Source of the DNA: an uncultured Oscillospiraceae bacterium
GTDB lineage: Bacteria > Bacillota > Clostridia > Oscillospirales > Acutalibacteraceae
Assembly: GCA_959601025.1 (NCBI GenBank)
Contig: CAUGOD010000001.1
Span: forward strand, 109,085 to 173,084
Direction: 5' to 3'
DNA: 64,000 bases
In this document: positions 51,856 through 60,480 of the stretch, one piece after another
Position numbering within the stretch: position 1 is the first letter of the stretch
Layout of the letters: each line of letters begins with the position of its first letter
Notes under the pieces: generated by a model
What the model was told of the DNA's origin: nothing
Database searches by the model: none
What the model saw: only the letters and a program-made list of their open reading frames with translations
Translations under genes and position numbers: made by a program

Positions 51856-52055
51856 GCCGTTTAGGAGAAATGCCGACCGGCATTTTCGATTGCGCCGCCG
51901 GAAAAGGCGATTGCCGGGACAGCTCCCTTTAATAATAAAAGTATGGACAAAGTGGAGACGGGATAACGGCAGAACGGAACGGCGGCGGAAAAATCGGACG
52001 CGCATAAAAACGAGCGTTAAACGGCGTAAAATGAGGAAGGAAAGGAAGCGGGCAG

Positions 52056-52478
52056 ATGGCGAGCTGGGTTACGGAATCCGTCGCGCAGACCGAAGCGGTG
52101 GGCGCGTCCTTTGCGCCGCGGGTCGCGTCGGGCGGCGTGATCGCGCTGTACGGCGGGCTGGGGATGGGAAAAACCGCCTTCGTCCGGGGTCTGGCCGCAG
52201 GGCTGGGGCTGCAGGCCGGGGTGTCCAGCCCGACTTTTGCGCTGATGCATGATTACGGCGGCAAACCACCGCTGGTGCATTTCGATATGTATCGCGTTTC
52301 CGGGTGGGAGGATCTGTATTCCACCGGTTTTTACGATTATCTCGACGCTGGCGCCATTCTGGTGATTGAATGGAGCGAAAACATTGAGGCCGCGCTGCCG
52401 GAGGATACCATTCGCATCCGGTTTACCCGGCTGGGAGAGAATCGCCGGCAAATCGACTGGGAAGAAAACGGCGGCTGA
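52056..52478 (+). CDS. tsaE: tRNA threonylcarbamoyladenosine biosynthesis ATPase TsaE
   Basis: A 140-residue P-loop ATPase. Walker A is GGLGMGKTAFVRG at about residue 35, followed by VSSPTFALMHDYGG, HFDMYRVSGWEDLYSTGFYDYLDAGAILVIEWSENIE, all conserved in TsaE. It powers the TsaB-TsaD-TsaE cycle that forms t6A at position 37 of ANN-decoding tRNAs. An AAGGAAAGGAAG site precedes the ATG. tsaB follows about 100 bp downstream; tsaD is not in this window. Confidence 0.95.
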   Translation: MASWVTESVAQTEAVGASFAPRVASGGVIALYGGLGMGKTAFVRGLAAGLGLQAGVSSPTFALMHDYGGKPPLVHFDMYRVSGWEDLYSTGFYDYLDAGAILVIEWSENIEAALPEDTIRIRFTRLGENRRQIDWEENGG

Positions 52479-52579
52479 GACCGACGGTCCGGATAAGCAG
52501 GCTCTACAGGATTATACAGGTTATAGAGGGTTCCCCCGGCCTTTCCGGGCGGAAATTCCGGAAAGGACAGGCGTTTTGA

Positions 52580-53290
52580 ATGAAGATACTGGCGATTGAA
52601 TCCTCGGCAGGCCCCGCGTCCTGCGCGGTGATGGAGGACGGCCGGCTGCTGGCAACGGCCGGCGTCCATACCGGTCTGACCCACAGCCAGACGCTGATTC
52701 CCATGGTGGATTCCATGCTGAAAAACGCGGCGATTCCCTTTGACGACATTGATCTGCTGGCAGTGGCGGCGGGCCCCGGCTCCTTTACCGGGGTGCGGAT
52801 CGGTGTGGCGGCGGTGAAGGGGCTGGCCTTTGCGAAGGATACGCCCTGCGTCGGCGTTTCCACCCTGGCGGCGATGGCCCGGCTGGCGGAGGGCGTTCCT
52901 TTTGACGGAATCGTCTGCGCCGCGATGGACGCCCGCTGCCGTCAGGTGTATACCGCGCTTTTCACCTGCGGGAACGGCCGGCTCTCCCGGCTGACCCCGG
53001 ACGAGGCGCTCCCGCTGGACGAGCTGGAAAAACGGTTGGTTTCCACAAAAAAATCAATATTTCTGGTTGGAGACGGCGCGGAACTGTGTTATAATACTTT
53101 TGGCAACCGTATCCCCGGGGCCGTCCTCGCTCCTCCCCACCTGCGGTATCAGCAGGCTGCCGGGGTGGCGGCGGAGGCGGCGGCCGGGGTGGAACAGGCT
53201 GTGTCCGCCGAGCGGCTGCAGCCGGTATATCTGCGCCTTCCCCAGGCGGAGCGGGAGCTTCGCGCCCGGCAGGGGCTGGCGCGGGCATAA
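52580..53290 (+). CDS. tsaB: tRNA threonylcarbamoyladenosine biosynthesis protein TsaB
   Basis: A 236-residue ASKHA-fold scaffold protein for t6A synthesis. The N-terminus MKILAIESSAGPASCAVMEDG, HTGLTHSQTLIPMVDSML and the conserved VAAGPGSFTGVRIGVAAVKGLAFA are diagnostic; AAMDARCRQVYTALF follows. It dimerises with TsaD. The start follows GGAAAGGACAGG. The usual downstream rimI is absent: upp follows after 76 bp. Confidence 0.95.
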   Translation: MKILAIESSAGPASCAVMEDGRLLATAGVHTGLTHSQTLIPMVDSMLKNAAIPFDDIDLLAVAAGPGSFTGVRIGVAAVKGLAFAKDTPCVGVSTLAAMARLAEGVPFDGIVCAAMDARCRQVYTALFTCGNGRLSRLTPDEALPLDELEKRLVSTKKSIFLVGDGAELCYNTFGNRIPGAVLAPPHLRYQQAAGVAAEAAAGVEQAVSAERLQPVYLRLPQAERELRARQGLARA

Positions 53291-53366
53291 AAGGACAAAA
53301 AAGGATAAAAGGAGCGGAACCCGGACCGGACCGGGCCGCCTCTGAAAAGGAAAGGAATGGAGAACA

Positions 53367-53996
53367 ATGGCGAAACCGTTTATTGCCGACCATCCGCTGA
53401 TCCAGCATAAAGTGACCCTGCTGAGGGACAAGAACACCGGCTCGAAGGAGTTCCGGGAGCTGATTCAGGAGATCACCGAGCTGATGTGCTATGAGGCGAC
53501 CCGCGACCTGCCGACCTGTGAGGTGGAGATCGAGACGCCCATCACTATCACCAAGTCGCGTGTGATTGCCGGACGCAAGCTGGCGTTTGTGCCGATCCTT
53601 CGCGCCGGCCTCGGCATGGTGGACGGCGCGATTGAGCTGGTACCCGCCGCGAAGGTCGGCCATATCGGCCTGTACCGTGATCCCGAGTCCCTCAAGCCGG
53701 TGGAATATTACTGCAAGCTGCCGAGCGATATCGACGAGCGAGAGGTCATCGTGCTCGATCCGATGCTGGCGACCGGCGGCTCGGCAGTGGATGCGATCAC
53801 CCAAATTAAAAAACGGAACCCAAAGAACATTAAGTTCATGTGCATCATCGCCGCGCCGGAGGGGCTGAAGGAACTGACCGATTCCCATCCCGACGTGCAG
53901 GTATACTGCGCCGCGCTGGACGAACACCTGAATGATCACGGCTATATCGTCCCGGGTCTCGGCGACGCGGGCGACCGCATCTTCGGCACCAAATAA
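53367..53996 (+). CDS. upp: Uracil phosphoribosyltransferase
   Basis: A 209-residue enzyme, the normal length. It converts uracil and PRPP to UMP in pyrimidine salvage. The PRPP-binding loop is VIVLDPMLATGGSAVDAI; the N-terminal DHPLIQHKVTLLRDKNTGSKEFRELI and the ILRAGLGMVDG and uracil-binding YIVPGLGDAGDRIFGTK motifs are clear. An AAAGGAAAGGAATGG site precedes the ATG, and a terminator follows. Confidence 0.97.
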   Translation: MAKPFIADHPLIQHKVTLLRDKNTGSKEFRELIQEITELMCYEATRDLPTCEVEIETPITITKSRVIAGRKLAFVPILRAGLGMVDGAIELVPAAKVGHIGLYRDPESLKPVEYYCKLPSDIDEREVIVLDPMLATGGSAVDAITQIKKRNPKNIKFMCIIAAPEGLKELTDSHPDVQVYCAALDEHLNDHGYIVPGLGDAGDRIFGTK

Positions 53997-54010
53997 CGGA
54001 AGGCCTTTCT

Positions 54011-54055
54011 GATGGAAAAATCCGCTGCAGAGCATATCCTGCGGCGGATTTTTTA
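54011..54055 (+). terminator. Terminator after upp
   Basis: GAAAAATCCGCTGCAG pairs with CTGCGGCGGATTTTT around a loop, ending in a T run. Confidence 0.85.
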
Positions 54056-54086
54056 AACAGCGCCTTCCGTAAAAGACGGGAAAGGG

Positions 54087-54896
54087 ATGAGCCCGACGAT
54101 CAGAAAGCACCCCCTGCTGTTTGCGGCGGCCTGCTCCGCCGCCGTGGCGCTGGCGGCCGCCGGCTTTATTATGGATAACCGCCGGGTGGACGCCGAGGAG
54201 CTCACGGTCCGGCTGCCGGCGCTTCCCGCCGGACTGGACGGCCTGCGAATCGTTCATCTCTCCGATCTGCACTACCCGAAGTGCGCCCGCTCGCCGCAGG
54301 CTCTGGCGGCGCTGGTTGAAGAGCTGGAGCCGGATCTGATTGCCCTGACCGGCGACCTGATCGACCGGCGGGAGACCTTCGACCGGGCGGAGCTGGCCGA
54401 GACGGCGGAAAGGCTGGCGGCGATCGCCCCTTGCTATGCCGTGGCGGGGAATCACGAATTCCGTGCGGGCGTATTCGACGAGTGGAAAGCCATCCTGACC
54501 GAAAACGGTGTAACGGTGCTGGACGACGAGTGGGCTGTCTTTACCCGGGACGGAGGAGCGCTGCTTTTGGGCGGTTTAACACACGGAGAGCCGGATTCCC
54601 TGCCGGAAAAAGGCGGCTGCCGGGTCGTGCTTTCCCACTACCCGGAAAACCTGCCGGCTTACGCGGAGGCAGGCTACGAGCTGGTGCTGTCCGGCCATGC
54701 GCACGGCGGGCAGGTCCGAATTTTCGGACAAGGGCTGTTTTCTCCCGGCGAGGGGCTGTTCCCTCGGTATACCAGCGGGCTGTACCGCTCCGAAGCTACC
54801 CGGATGGTGGTCAGCCGCGGTCTTCGCAGCGGCTGGATGCCGCCCCGCGTAGGGAACGTGCCCCATCTGCCGGTGGTGGTACTGGAAGCGGAATGA
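54087..54896 (+). CDS. Membrane-anchored metallophosphoesterase (YkuE-like)
   Basis: A 269-residue calcineurin-type phosphoesterase with a single N-terminal hydrophobic segment (about residues 11-30). All metal motifs are present: HLSDLHYP, LTGDLIDRR, VAGNHEFR, LSHYPENL and SGHAHGGQVRI. This set matches YkuE-type proteins, thought to act on lipid or nucleotide phosphoesters near the membrane; the natural substrate is unknown. GGGAAAGGG precedes the ATG. It is followed 66 bp later by a zinc-ribbon membrane protein. Confidence 0.88.
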   Translation: MSPTIRKHPLLFAAACSAAVALAAAGFIMDNRRVDAEELTVRLPALPAGLDGLRIVHLSDLHYPKCARSPQALAALVEELEPDLIALTGDLIDRRETFDRAELAETAERLAAIAPCYAVAGNHEFRAGVFDEWKAILTENGVTVLDDEWAVFTRDGGALLLGGLTHGEPDSLPEKGGCRVVLSHYPENLPAYAEAGYELVLSGHAHGGQVRIFGQGLFSPGEGLFPRYTSGLYRSEATRMVVSRGLRSGWMPPRVGNVPHLPVVVLEAE

Positions 54897-54962
54897 ACAG
54901 CCGGGAACGGACGTCGAATTGCTGAAGAAATTTCAGAGTGAAAAAGGAGGAGTGGAAGATCA

Positions 54963-55709
54963 ATGAAATATGTTTGTCCCTCCTGCGGCGCGTTGAATGA
55001 AGAGACGGGATTGGTCTGTGAGGCGTGTGGGTTCGTGCTTGCGGCCGATGTCCTCCGACGCAAACAGCAGATCGAACAGCGTCTTAGCGGAGAGCTCCCT
55101 GCGGGGACGAATTCTGCGACGGTATCCCAGTCGTTTGTTTCGCGGATGGATTCGCCGGTAAAGGCGGCGGAACCCGGGGAGCCAGGGCAATCCGAAAAAA
55201 TGCTCTCAGGAGAGGTGGATGAGACGAAGCATGGCCGCCGGCGGAGGCTTATAATCGCGGCGACACTCCTTCTTCTTGCGCTGTTGCTGGCGGCGTTTTC
55301 CGCCGGGGCGATTTGGGGCGGCCGCTGGCGGAGCGCCGGACCGGAGCGGGTCGTCACGCGGCTGGAACGGGCGGTTAATACGCAGGATTGGGAGCTGTTC
55401 CAGAGCTTGTTTTCCTCGACGTCCGCTGCGGACGGGAGGGTGGAGCCCTCGTGGGTAACGGAGGGCAGCTATCGCCTGGAGCTGAAAGTGACCGATGTAA
55501 TACTGGGAGAGAGAAGCGAGATGGCCTTCGTGATTCTGCGCTATCGCCTGGCTGATTCAAAAGAGGAGGATTGGAACAGCGACGCAGAACAGGAAGCGTC
55601 CTGGCCGCAGGACCAGATGATGCTAATGAAAAAAGACGGACAATGGAAAATCGAATACAGCTATCTGTATTCCCAGCTGATGCAGGGTTCCATAACGGAT
55701 GTTTTTTGA
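54963..55709 (+). CDS. Zinc-ribbon, single-pass membrane protein of unknown function
   Basis: A 248-residue protein. The N-terminus has a zinc ribbon with four Cys (CPSCG and CEACG, about residues 5-23). A polar Glu/Gly-rich stretch leads to a basic RRRRLII stop and one transmembrane helix at about 97-118. The outside domain (125-248) resembles small NTF2-like/DUF4878 folds (VVTRLERAVNTQDWELFQSLF, VILRYRLADSKEED, KKDGQWKIEYSYLY). A cytoplasmic zinc ribbon with an extracellular domain suggests a sensory or envelope role, but no function is assigned. An AAAGGAGG site lies upstream. Confidence 0.75.
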   Translation: MKYVCPSCGALNEETGLVCEACGFVLAADVLRRKQQIEQRLSGELPAGTNSATVSQSFVSRMDSPVKAAEPGEPGQSEKMLSGEVDETKHGRRRRLIIAATLLLLALLLAAFSAGAIWGGRWRSAGPERVVTRLERAVNTQDWELFQSLFSSTSAADGRVEPSWVTEGSYRLELKVTDVILGERSEMAFVILRYRLADSKEEDWNSDAEQEASWPQDQMMLMKKDGQWKIEYSYLYSQLMQGSITDVF

Positions 55710-55731
55710 TCCTGTTCGTCCGCAGCAAACA

Positions 55732-55776
55732 AACCAGCCTACCGGTGGAAAAGTCCGCCGGTAGGCTGGTTCTGTC
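55732..55776 (+). terminator. Terminator after the zinc-ribbon gene
   Basis: AACCAGCCTACCGG pairs with CCGGTAGGCTGGTT around a 12-base loop, followed by CTGTCTTTTT. Confidence 0.9.
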
Positions 55777-55793
55777 TTTTTATGGGGGAACCC

Positions 55794-56009
55794 CTATTTT
55801 GAATCGAACAGCGTGCATCCCTGTTCCCGAAAATGCCGGATTTTTTCCCGGATCAGCGATTCATCCACCCGGAAATGAGCGCTTAAACAGGAAATGCAAA
55901 GATACGATTCTGCCCCCCGGTTTACCAGTCGCTTATAAATGGCGATTTCATCCGGATGCAGTTCCCTGCCGCAGGTCATGCAGGTATCCTGGTAAGTTTC
56001 CATAAGCAT
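55794..56009 (-). CDS. Small double-CxxC (zinc-binding) protein
   Basis: A 71-residue protein from the ATG at 56009 (AAAGGA 10 bp upstream; ATGs at 56018 and 56003 are alternatives). It carries CMTCGRE and CISCLSAHF separated by about 27 residues, a compact two-knuckle zinc site, and ends REQGCTLF. I recall similar short uncharacterised proteins in Clostridia with the IAIYKRLVNRGAE block; no function is known to me. The longer frame running into the acetyltransferase gene is rejected as overlap. It follows that gene on the same strand, so the two may be co-transcribed. Confidence 0.7.
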   Translation of the reverse strand: MLMETYQDTCMTCGRELHPDEIAIYKRLVNRGAESYLCISCLSAHFRVDESLIREKIRHFREQGCTLFDSK

Positions 56010-56067
56010 CCTGTCCATTTCCTTTGAATTCCGGCGTGGTTCTCGGTTCCTGACGATTTCAGAAAAG

Positions 56068-56817
56068 TCAGCAGCGATCCACGAAAAACCAAGGCTCTTT
56101 CCGTATTTTCGGAAGGGCGGTCTCCCGCAGAGCCCGTGCGTCAATGAGGGCACAGACGGCCTCCGCCACCCGGCCAAAGCGCAGTGCCGGCTCCCCGAGC
56201 AGCTCCGCCACCCGGTCGTACCGTTGGGTCACTCCGTCAAACCAGTGGGGCGTATGATCGGCGGTAATCCGCCGTCCGTCCGGAAGGATGCAGGTGTAGG
56301 CGACCGTTTGAGACGACAGACAGTAGGGCGCGGCCGCTTCCTCCTCCACTCCGTGCATAAAGGTGTTAGGGGTCAGCCCGCAGCCGAGCATCAGGATTTT
56401 TCCTCCATACTCCGCCAGCCTGCGGAAGGGGGAATGCGGCCCTACCGGCGTGCGGTCGAGCAGATGCTCCTCCGTCATTTCCCGGGCGAGCCGTCCGGCG
56501 GCGCAGACCGAATGGGTGGGGTGGACGCTTCGCCGTACGCCGGGGGTCGTCCGAAAGGCCTCGGACAGCTTTCCAACACAGGAAGGAGTTTCCTGTACGG
56601 AGAACACCGGCTGTTCCGGGGTGACGGTGAGGTAGGAAAGCGCAGGAAGCAGCAGGGTTCCGTCGTCCGTCAGGGCCTTCCGCAGGGCGGCGATCACACC
56701 GGCGCAGCCGTTCTCTACGGGTCCAAGCGGCTTCATGGCGCTGTGGACGAGCAGCACATCCCCTGGCTCCACGCCGAGGGAGCGCAGATCCCATGTCAGC
56801 TGTTTTTGCGTGATCAT
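56068..56817 (-). CDS. AAC(3)-family N-acetyltransferase
   Basis: A 249-residue member of the antibiotic-NAT/aminoglycoside 3-N-acetyltransferase superfamily. Family motifs: LLVHSAMKPLGPVENGCAGVIAALRKAL near the N-terminus, VHPTHSVCAAGRLA with the catalytic His, and PVGPHSPFRRLAEYGGKILMLGCG. It uses acetyl-CoA to acetylate an amine. Chromosomal relatives such as YokD are not necessarily resistance enzymes, so aminoglycoside resistance should not be assumed. A GGGGAGAAAGG site precedes the ATG. Confidence 0.88.
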   Translation of the reverse strand: MITQKQLTWDLRSLGVEPGDVLLVHSAMKPLGPVENGCAGVIAALRKALTDDGTLLLPALSYLTVTPEQPVFSVQETPSCVGKLSEAFRTTPGVRRSVHPTHSVCAAGRLAREMTEEHLLDRTPVGPHSPFRRLAEYGGKILMLGCGLTPNTFMHGVEEEAAAPYCLSSQTVAYTCILPDGRRITADHTPHWFDGVTQRYDRVAELLGEPALRFGRVAEAVCALIDARALRETALPKIRKEPWFFVDRC

Positions 56818-56997
56818 AGCCTTTCTCCCCGCCTTTCAAAGGTTTGGCTTTCACGTTCAGTATACCGCCTTGCCGGTATTCCGGCAAGGTCTAAATTTGA
56901 ACTGTCCGTTTCCACAAGACAAGATTCTCTCTTTCCGGAACGAAAAAGCCGCCCGCAGCCGGACGGCTTTTCCATGTAATACGTTTTTATGCATTCC

Positions 56998-58014
56998 TTA
57001 TTCGTCGTATCCTTTGGGATTGTTCGACTGCCAGCGCCAGGAGTCACGGCACATGTCGTCCACTCCGTGAACGGCTTTCCAGCCCAGCACCCTTTCCGCC
57101 TTGGAGGGATCGGAATAGCAGGTGGCGATGTCGCCCGCCCGGCGGGGCGCGACGGCGTAGGGGACGGTCGTCCCGCTGGCTTTCTCAAAGGCGTGAACCA
57201 GGTCGAGGACGCTGTAGCCGTTGCCGGTGCCGAGGTTGAACACATCCGCGCCGGTATTTTTCAGGGCGTATTCCACCGCCTTGACATGGCCGAGGGCAAG
57301 GTCCACCACATGGATGTAATCCCGTACGCCGGTGCCGTCGTGGGTGTCGTAGTCGTCGCCGTAAACCGACAGCCGGGGCAGCTTCCCGATCGCCACCTGG
57401 GTGATATAGGGCATCAGGTTGTTCGGGACGCCGTTCGGGTCCTCGCCGATCCGGCCGCTTTCGTGCGCGCCGATGGGATTGAAATACCGCAGAAGCACCA
57501 CCGACCAGTCCTTGTCGGAGACGCAGACGTCCCGCAGGATTTCCTCGATGATATACTTGGTACGGCCGTAGGGATTGGTGACCGCGCCGGTCGGCATATC
57601 CTCCTTCAACGGAGAGGGATTGTTCATGCCGTATACTGTGGCGGAGGAACTGAACACCATCCGCTTGCAGCCGAATTCCGCCATGACCTGGCAGAGGGTA
57701 ACGGTGCCGCCCACGTTGTTCTCATAGTATTCCAACGGCTTCTGTACCGATTCGCCCACCGCCTTCAGGCCGGCGAAATGAATAACGGCGTCGATCTTCT
57801 GTTCCCGGAATACCCGGCGCAGGCCCTCCGCGTCCCGGATATCGCACTCATAGAAAGGGAAATCCTTTCCGGCCAGCTCCCGGGTGCGGCGAAGCGCTTC
57901 CGGCTTGGAGTTGTAGTAATTATCCAGAATTACAACGTCATACCCGGCTTTGGTCATTTCAATCGCCGTATGGCTGCCAATATATCCGCAGCCGCCTGTA
58001 ATTAGTATTGCCAT
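56998..58014 (-). CDS. galE: UDP-glucose 4-epimerase
   Basis: A 338-residue short-chain dehydrogenase/reductase that interconverts UDP-glucose and UDP-galactose (and often the N-acetyl forms). The NAD site is ITGGCGYIGSHTAIEM. The catalytic Ser is in VFSSSATVYG and the Tyr-Lys pair in NPYGRTKYIIEEIL; VVLLRYFNPIGAHESGRIGEDP and the RAGDIATCYSDP segment are typical. An AAGGAGGAG site precedes the ATG and the promoter lies at 58105-58132. It diverges from a sugar nucleotidyltransferase-kinase operon. Confidence 0.97.
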   Translation of the reverse strand: MAILITGGCGYIGSHTAIEMTKAGYDVVILDNYYNSKPEALRRTRELAGKDFPFYECDIRDAEGLRRVFREQKIDAVIHFAGLKAVGESVQKPLEYYENNVGGTVTLCQVMAEFGCKRMVFSSSATVYGMNNPSPLKEDMPTGAVTNPYGRTKYIIEEILRDVCVSDKDWSVVLLRYFNPIGAHESGRIGEDPNGVPNNLMPYITQVAIGKLPRLSVYGDDYDTHDGTGVRDYIHVVDLALGHVKAVEYALKNTGADVFNLGTGNGYSVLDLVHAFEKASGTTVPYAVAPRRAGDIATCYSDPSKAERVLGWKAVHGVDDMCRDSWRWQSNNPKGYDE

Positions 58015-58326
58015 TTTGACTCCTCCTTAGTATAATAGGGAATTATGGGGATGCGTTGGGAAGGCGTTTCGGCTTTTCCAACGGGTTCGCAGGATTCTGC
58101 CCTTATTATACCCGAGAATTGTGAACAGGCAATAGACAGTTGTTGCATCCTGCGGCGCAATGTTTGCCGAAACCGACTGTTTTCCTGATCGTGTTCGTCC
58201 TGCCATCCTGTAAACCGACGTTTTTCGGTGCAGAGAGGGTCTTTCTTTTTGTCAAGGCTGGTCCCTAAGCTGATCCCTACGGGTGGAAAATCGTCGAAAA
58301 AGTGGAAAGGAACAGGTTGTTTTTTT
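58015..58326. other. Divergent galE / sugar-activation intergenic region
   Basis: A 312 bp region with the galE promoter. No clear -35/-10 pair was found for the plus-strand operon, and no small gene. Confidence 0.5.
58105..58132 (-). promoter_or_regulatory. Promoter of galE
   Basis: On the minus strand, TTGCCT (58127-58132) and TATAAT (58105-58110) are separated by 16 bp, about 90 bp before the start. Confidence 0.65.
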
Positions 58327-59280
58327 ATGAGAGAAGCAAGCGAGATGAGCGAAACGGGCGCAAGGTCGCCGTCGCTGGTGATTATGGCGGCCGGTATGGG
58401 GAGCCGTTTCGGCGGGCTCAAGCAGATCACGCCGGTCGGGCCTTCGGGCGAGATGATTATTGACTATTCAATTTATGACGCCCTGAAGGCCGGTTTTTCC
58501 CGGGTTGTTTTTGTGATTAAAAAGGAAATTGAGAAGACCTTTAAAGAGCATATCGGCGATCGGATCGCCCGGCACGCCAAAGTAGACTATGTATATCAGG
58601 AGCTGTCCAGCCTGCCTGCAGGCTACGCCGCGCCGGCCGACCGGGTCAAGCCGTGGGGCACGGGGCATGCCGTCCTCTGCTGTCGGGAGACGGTGAAGGG
58701 TCCCTTCGCCGTCATTAACGCCGACGATTATTACGGCCGGGACTGTTACCGCCTGCTGTATGACTTCCTGACCGGACCCCGCCCGCAGGACGGGAAACTC
58801 CATCTGGCGATGGCCGGGTATGTGCTGGAAAACACCCTGACGGAAAACGGCTACGTTTCCCGCGGCGTCTGCGGTGTGGACGAGGCGGGCTACCTCCGCT
58901 CCCTGGTGGAGCGCACCCATATCGAAATCCGGGGCGGCGGCGCCATGTATACCGAGGACGACGGCACATCCTGGCACACGCTGCCGGCGGGCTGCCGGGT
59001 GTCGATGAACTGCTGGGCCTTCCCGGCCGGTACCCTGGACCGGTTCGAAGGGATTTTCCGCGATTTCCTGTCCTCGGAAATCGACCCGCTGAAATCCGAA
59101 TTCTATCTCCCCTTCGCGGTGAACCGCCTGGTGGAAAGCGGCGAGGCGGACGTTCGCGTGCTGGATACCCGCGACCGCTGGTACGGTATGACCTATCAGG
59201 AGGATCGGCAGAAGGTGATCGACGCGATCCACGCGTTTGTACAACAGGGAATTTATCCGGAAAGGTTGTGGGCGGAATGA
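58327..59280 (+). CDS. Sugar-1-phosphate nucleotidyltransferase
   Basis: A 317-residue GT-A type nucleotidyltransferase. The signature loop is VIMAAGMGSRFGGLKQITPVGPSGE, with VINADDYYGRDCYRLLYDFL holding the metal Asp. It differs from GalU and GlgC and resembles the nucleotidyltransferase usually found beside NahK in gut Firmicutes. It probably makes a UDP-(N-acetyl)hexosamine or UDP-hexose from the kinase product. The ATG at 58327 lies 10 bp after GGAAAGGAACAGG; 58345 is an alternative. It ends ATGA into the kinase gene. Confidence 0.85.
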   Translation: MREASEMSETGARSPSLVIMAAGMGSRFGGLKQITPVGPSGEMIIDYSIYDALKAGFSRVVFVIKKEIEKTFKEHIGDRIARHAKVDYVYQELSSLPAGYAAPADRVKPWGTGHAVLCCRETVKGPFAVINADDYYGRDCYRLLYDFLTGPRPQDGKLHLAMAGYVLENTLTENGYVSRGVCGVDEAGYLRSLVERTHIEIRGGGAMYTEDDGTSWHTLPAGCRVSMNCWAFPAGTLDRFEGIFRDFLSSEIDPLKSEFYLPFAVNRLVESGEADVRVLDTRDRWYGMTYQEDRQKVIDAIHAFVQQGIYPERLWAE

Positions 59281-60410
59281 TCCCGGTGGAAAAGGTAGCG
59301 AACCTGTTCGCCTTTGACGGCGTTGTCCGCGATATCAAGCCCTTTGGCTGCGGCCATATCAATGATACCTACTGCGTATTCTGCGAGCGGGAGGGAAAGC
59401 CTCCCGTCCGGTACATTCTTCAGCGCATTAACCACAACGTGTTCAAAAATTTTTCCCAGCTGATGGAGAATGTCTTTAACGTGACCGAGTATCTTCGCGG
59501 AGCAGTCATTGCCGAGGGCGGCGATCCCCAGCGGGAATGCCTGCTGATCATCTGCACCAAAAAGGGCGCGATGGATTACGTGGATTCCGAAGGCTACTGC
59601 TGGCGGGCGTTCAATTTTATCGAGAACGCCATCAGCTATGAAACCGCCAGTTGCCAGGAGCATTTTTATTATTCCGGCTGCGCCTTCGGCAAGTTCCAGC
59701 GGCTGCTGGCGAATTATCCGTCCGAGACCCTGCATGAGACCATCCCGAATTTCCACAACACCCCTGTCCGGTACGAAGCGTTTGAGCGGGCGGTGTCGGC
59801 GGACAAATGCGGCCGCGCCGCCGGGGTGCAGGAGGAGATCGCCTTTATCCGGGAGCGCCGCCCGATGATGTCGGTTCTGACCGATATGCTGGCCCGGGGG
59901 GAGTTGCCCCTGCGTGTCACCCACAACGATACCAAGCTGAACAACGTCATGCTGGACGACGTGGTGGGGAAGCCGGTCTGCGTGATCGACCTCGACACGG
60001 TGATGCCGGGGCTGTCGCTGTACGATTTTGGGGACAGCATCCGGTTCGGCGCGAACCACGCCGCCGAGGACGAGCGGGACCTGTCCAAGGTGTACTGTGA
60101 CCTGAACCTCTTCGCCCAGTATACCAGGGGCTACTTGGAGGAATGCGGCTCCATGCTGACTGAAAATGAGATTCGCATGCTCGCTTTCTCCGCCCGGCTC
60201 TTGACGCTGGAATGCGGAATGCGGTTCCTGACCGACCATCTGGAAGGGGACACCTACTTTAAAATCCACCGAGAAGGGCATAACCTTGACCGTTGCCGCA
60301 CCCAGCTCCGCATGGTTGCGGATATGGAAAAAAAGGCGGAGGAGATGGAGAAAATCGTCCTCCGGTACGCCGATGCGTCCCGGAAGGGCGGGCAGGCCGT
60401 CAATCAATAA
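59277..60410 (+). CDS. NahK-like N-acetylhexosamine 1-kinase (aminoglycoside phosphotransferase fold)
   Basis: A 377-residue kinase of the APH/choline kinase fold. The start motif KPFGCGHINDTYCV, the ATP-site YILQRINHNVFK, the catalytic HNDTKLNNVMLD and the metal-binding VIDLDTVMPGLSLYDFGDSIR match NahK, which phosphorylates GlcNAc/GalNAc at C1 in the lacto-/galacto-N-biose pathway. The ATG at 59277 overlaps the upstream stop (ATGA), so the two are translationally coupled. Together with galE it forms a route from N-acetylhexosamine to UDP-sugar. No phosphorylase (GLNBP) gene is in the window. Confidence 0.87.
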   Translation: MIPVEKVANLFAFDGVVRDIKPFGCGHINDTYCVFCEREGKPPVRYILQRINHNVFKNFSQLMENVFNVTEYLRGAVIAEGGDPQRECLLIICTKKGAMDYVDSEGYCWRAFNFIENAISYETASCQEHFYYSGCAFGKFQRLLANYPSETLHETIPNFHNTPVRYEAFERAVSADKCGRAAGVQEEIAFIRERRPMMSVLTDMLARGELPLRVTHNDTKLNNVMLDDVVGKPVCVIDLDTVMPGLSLYDFGDSIRFGANHAAEDERDLSKVYCDLNLFAQYTRGYLEECGSMLTENEIRMLAFSARLLTLECGMRFLTDHLEGDTYFKIHREGHNLDRCRTQLRMVADMEKKAEEMEKIVLRYADASRKGGQAVNQ

Positions 60411-60480
60411 GCGCACCGTTATCCGGGAGGAGAAACCCTCCGTTTCCCGGGCAGGGCACAACAGAGAGGAACCCAAAACC

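Noticed and set aside
51868..51930. Short leader peptide frame upstream of tsaE
   Set aside because: AGGAG is only about 2-3 bp from the ATG, and the segment overlaps a small hairpin. Too weak to call.
56068..56817. Aminoglycoside resistance determinant
   Set aside because: The AAC(3) fold is present, but chromosomal family members often lack resistance activity and no mobile context is visible.
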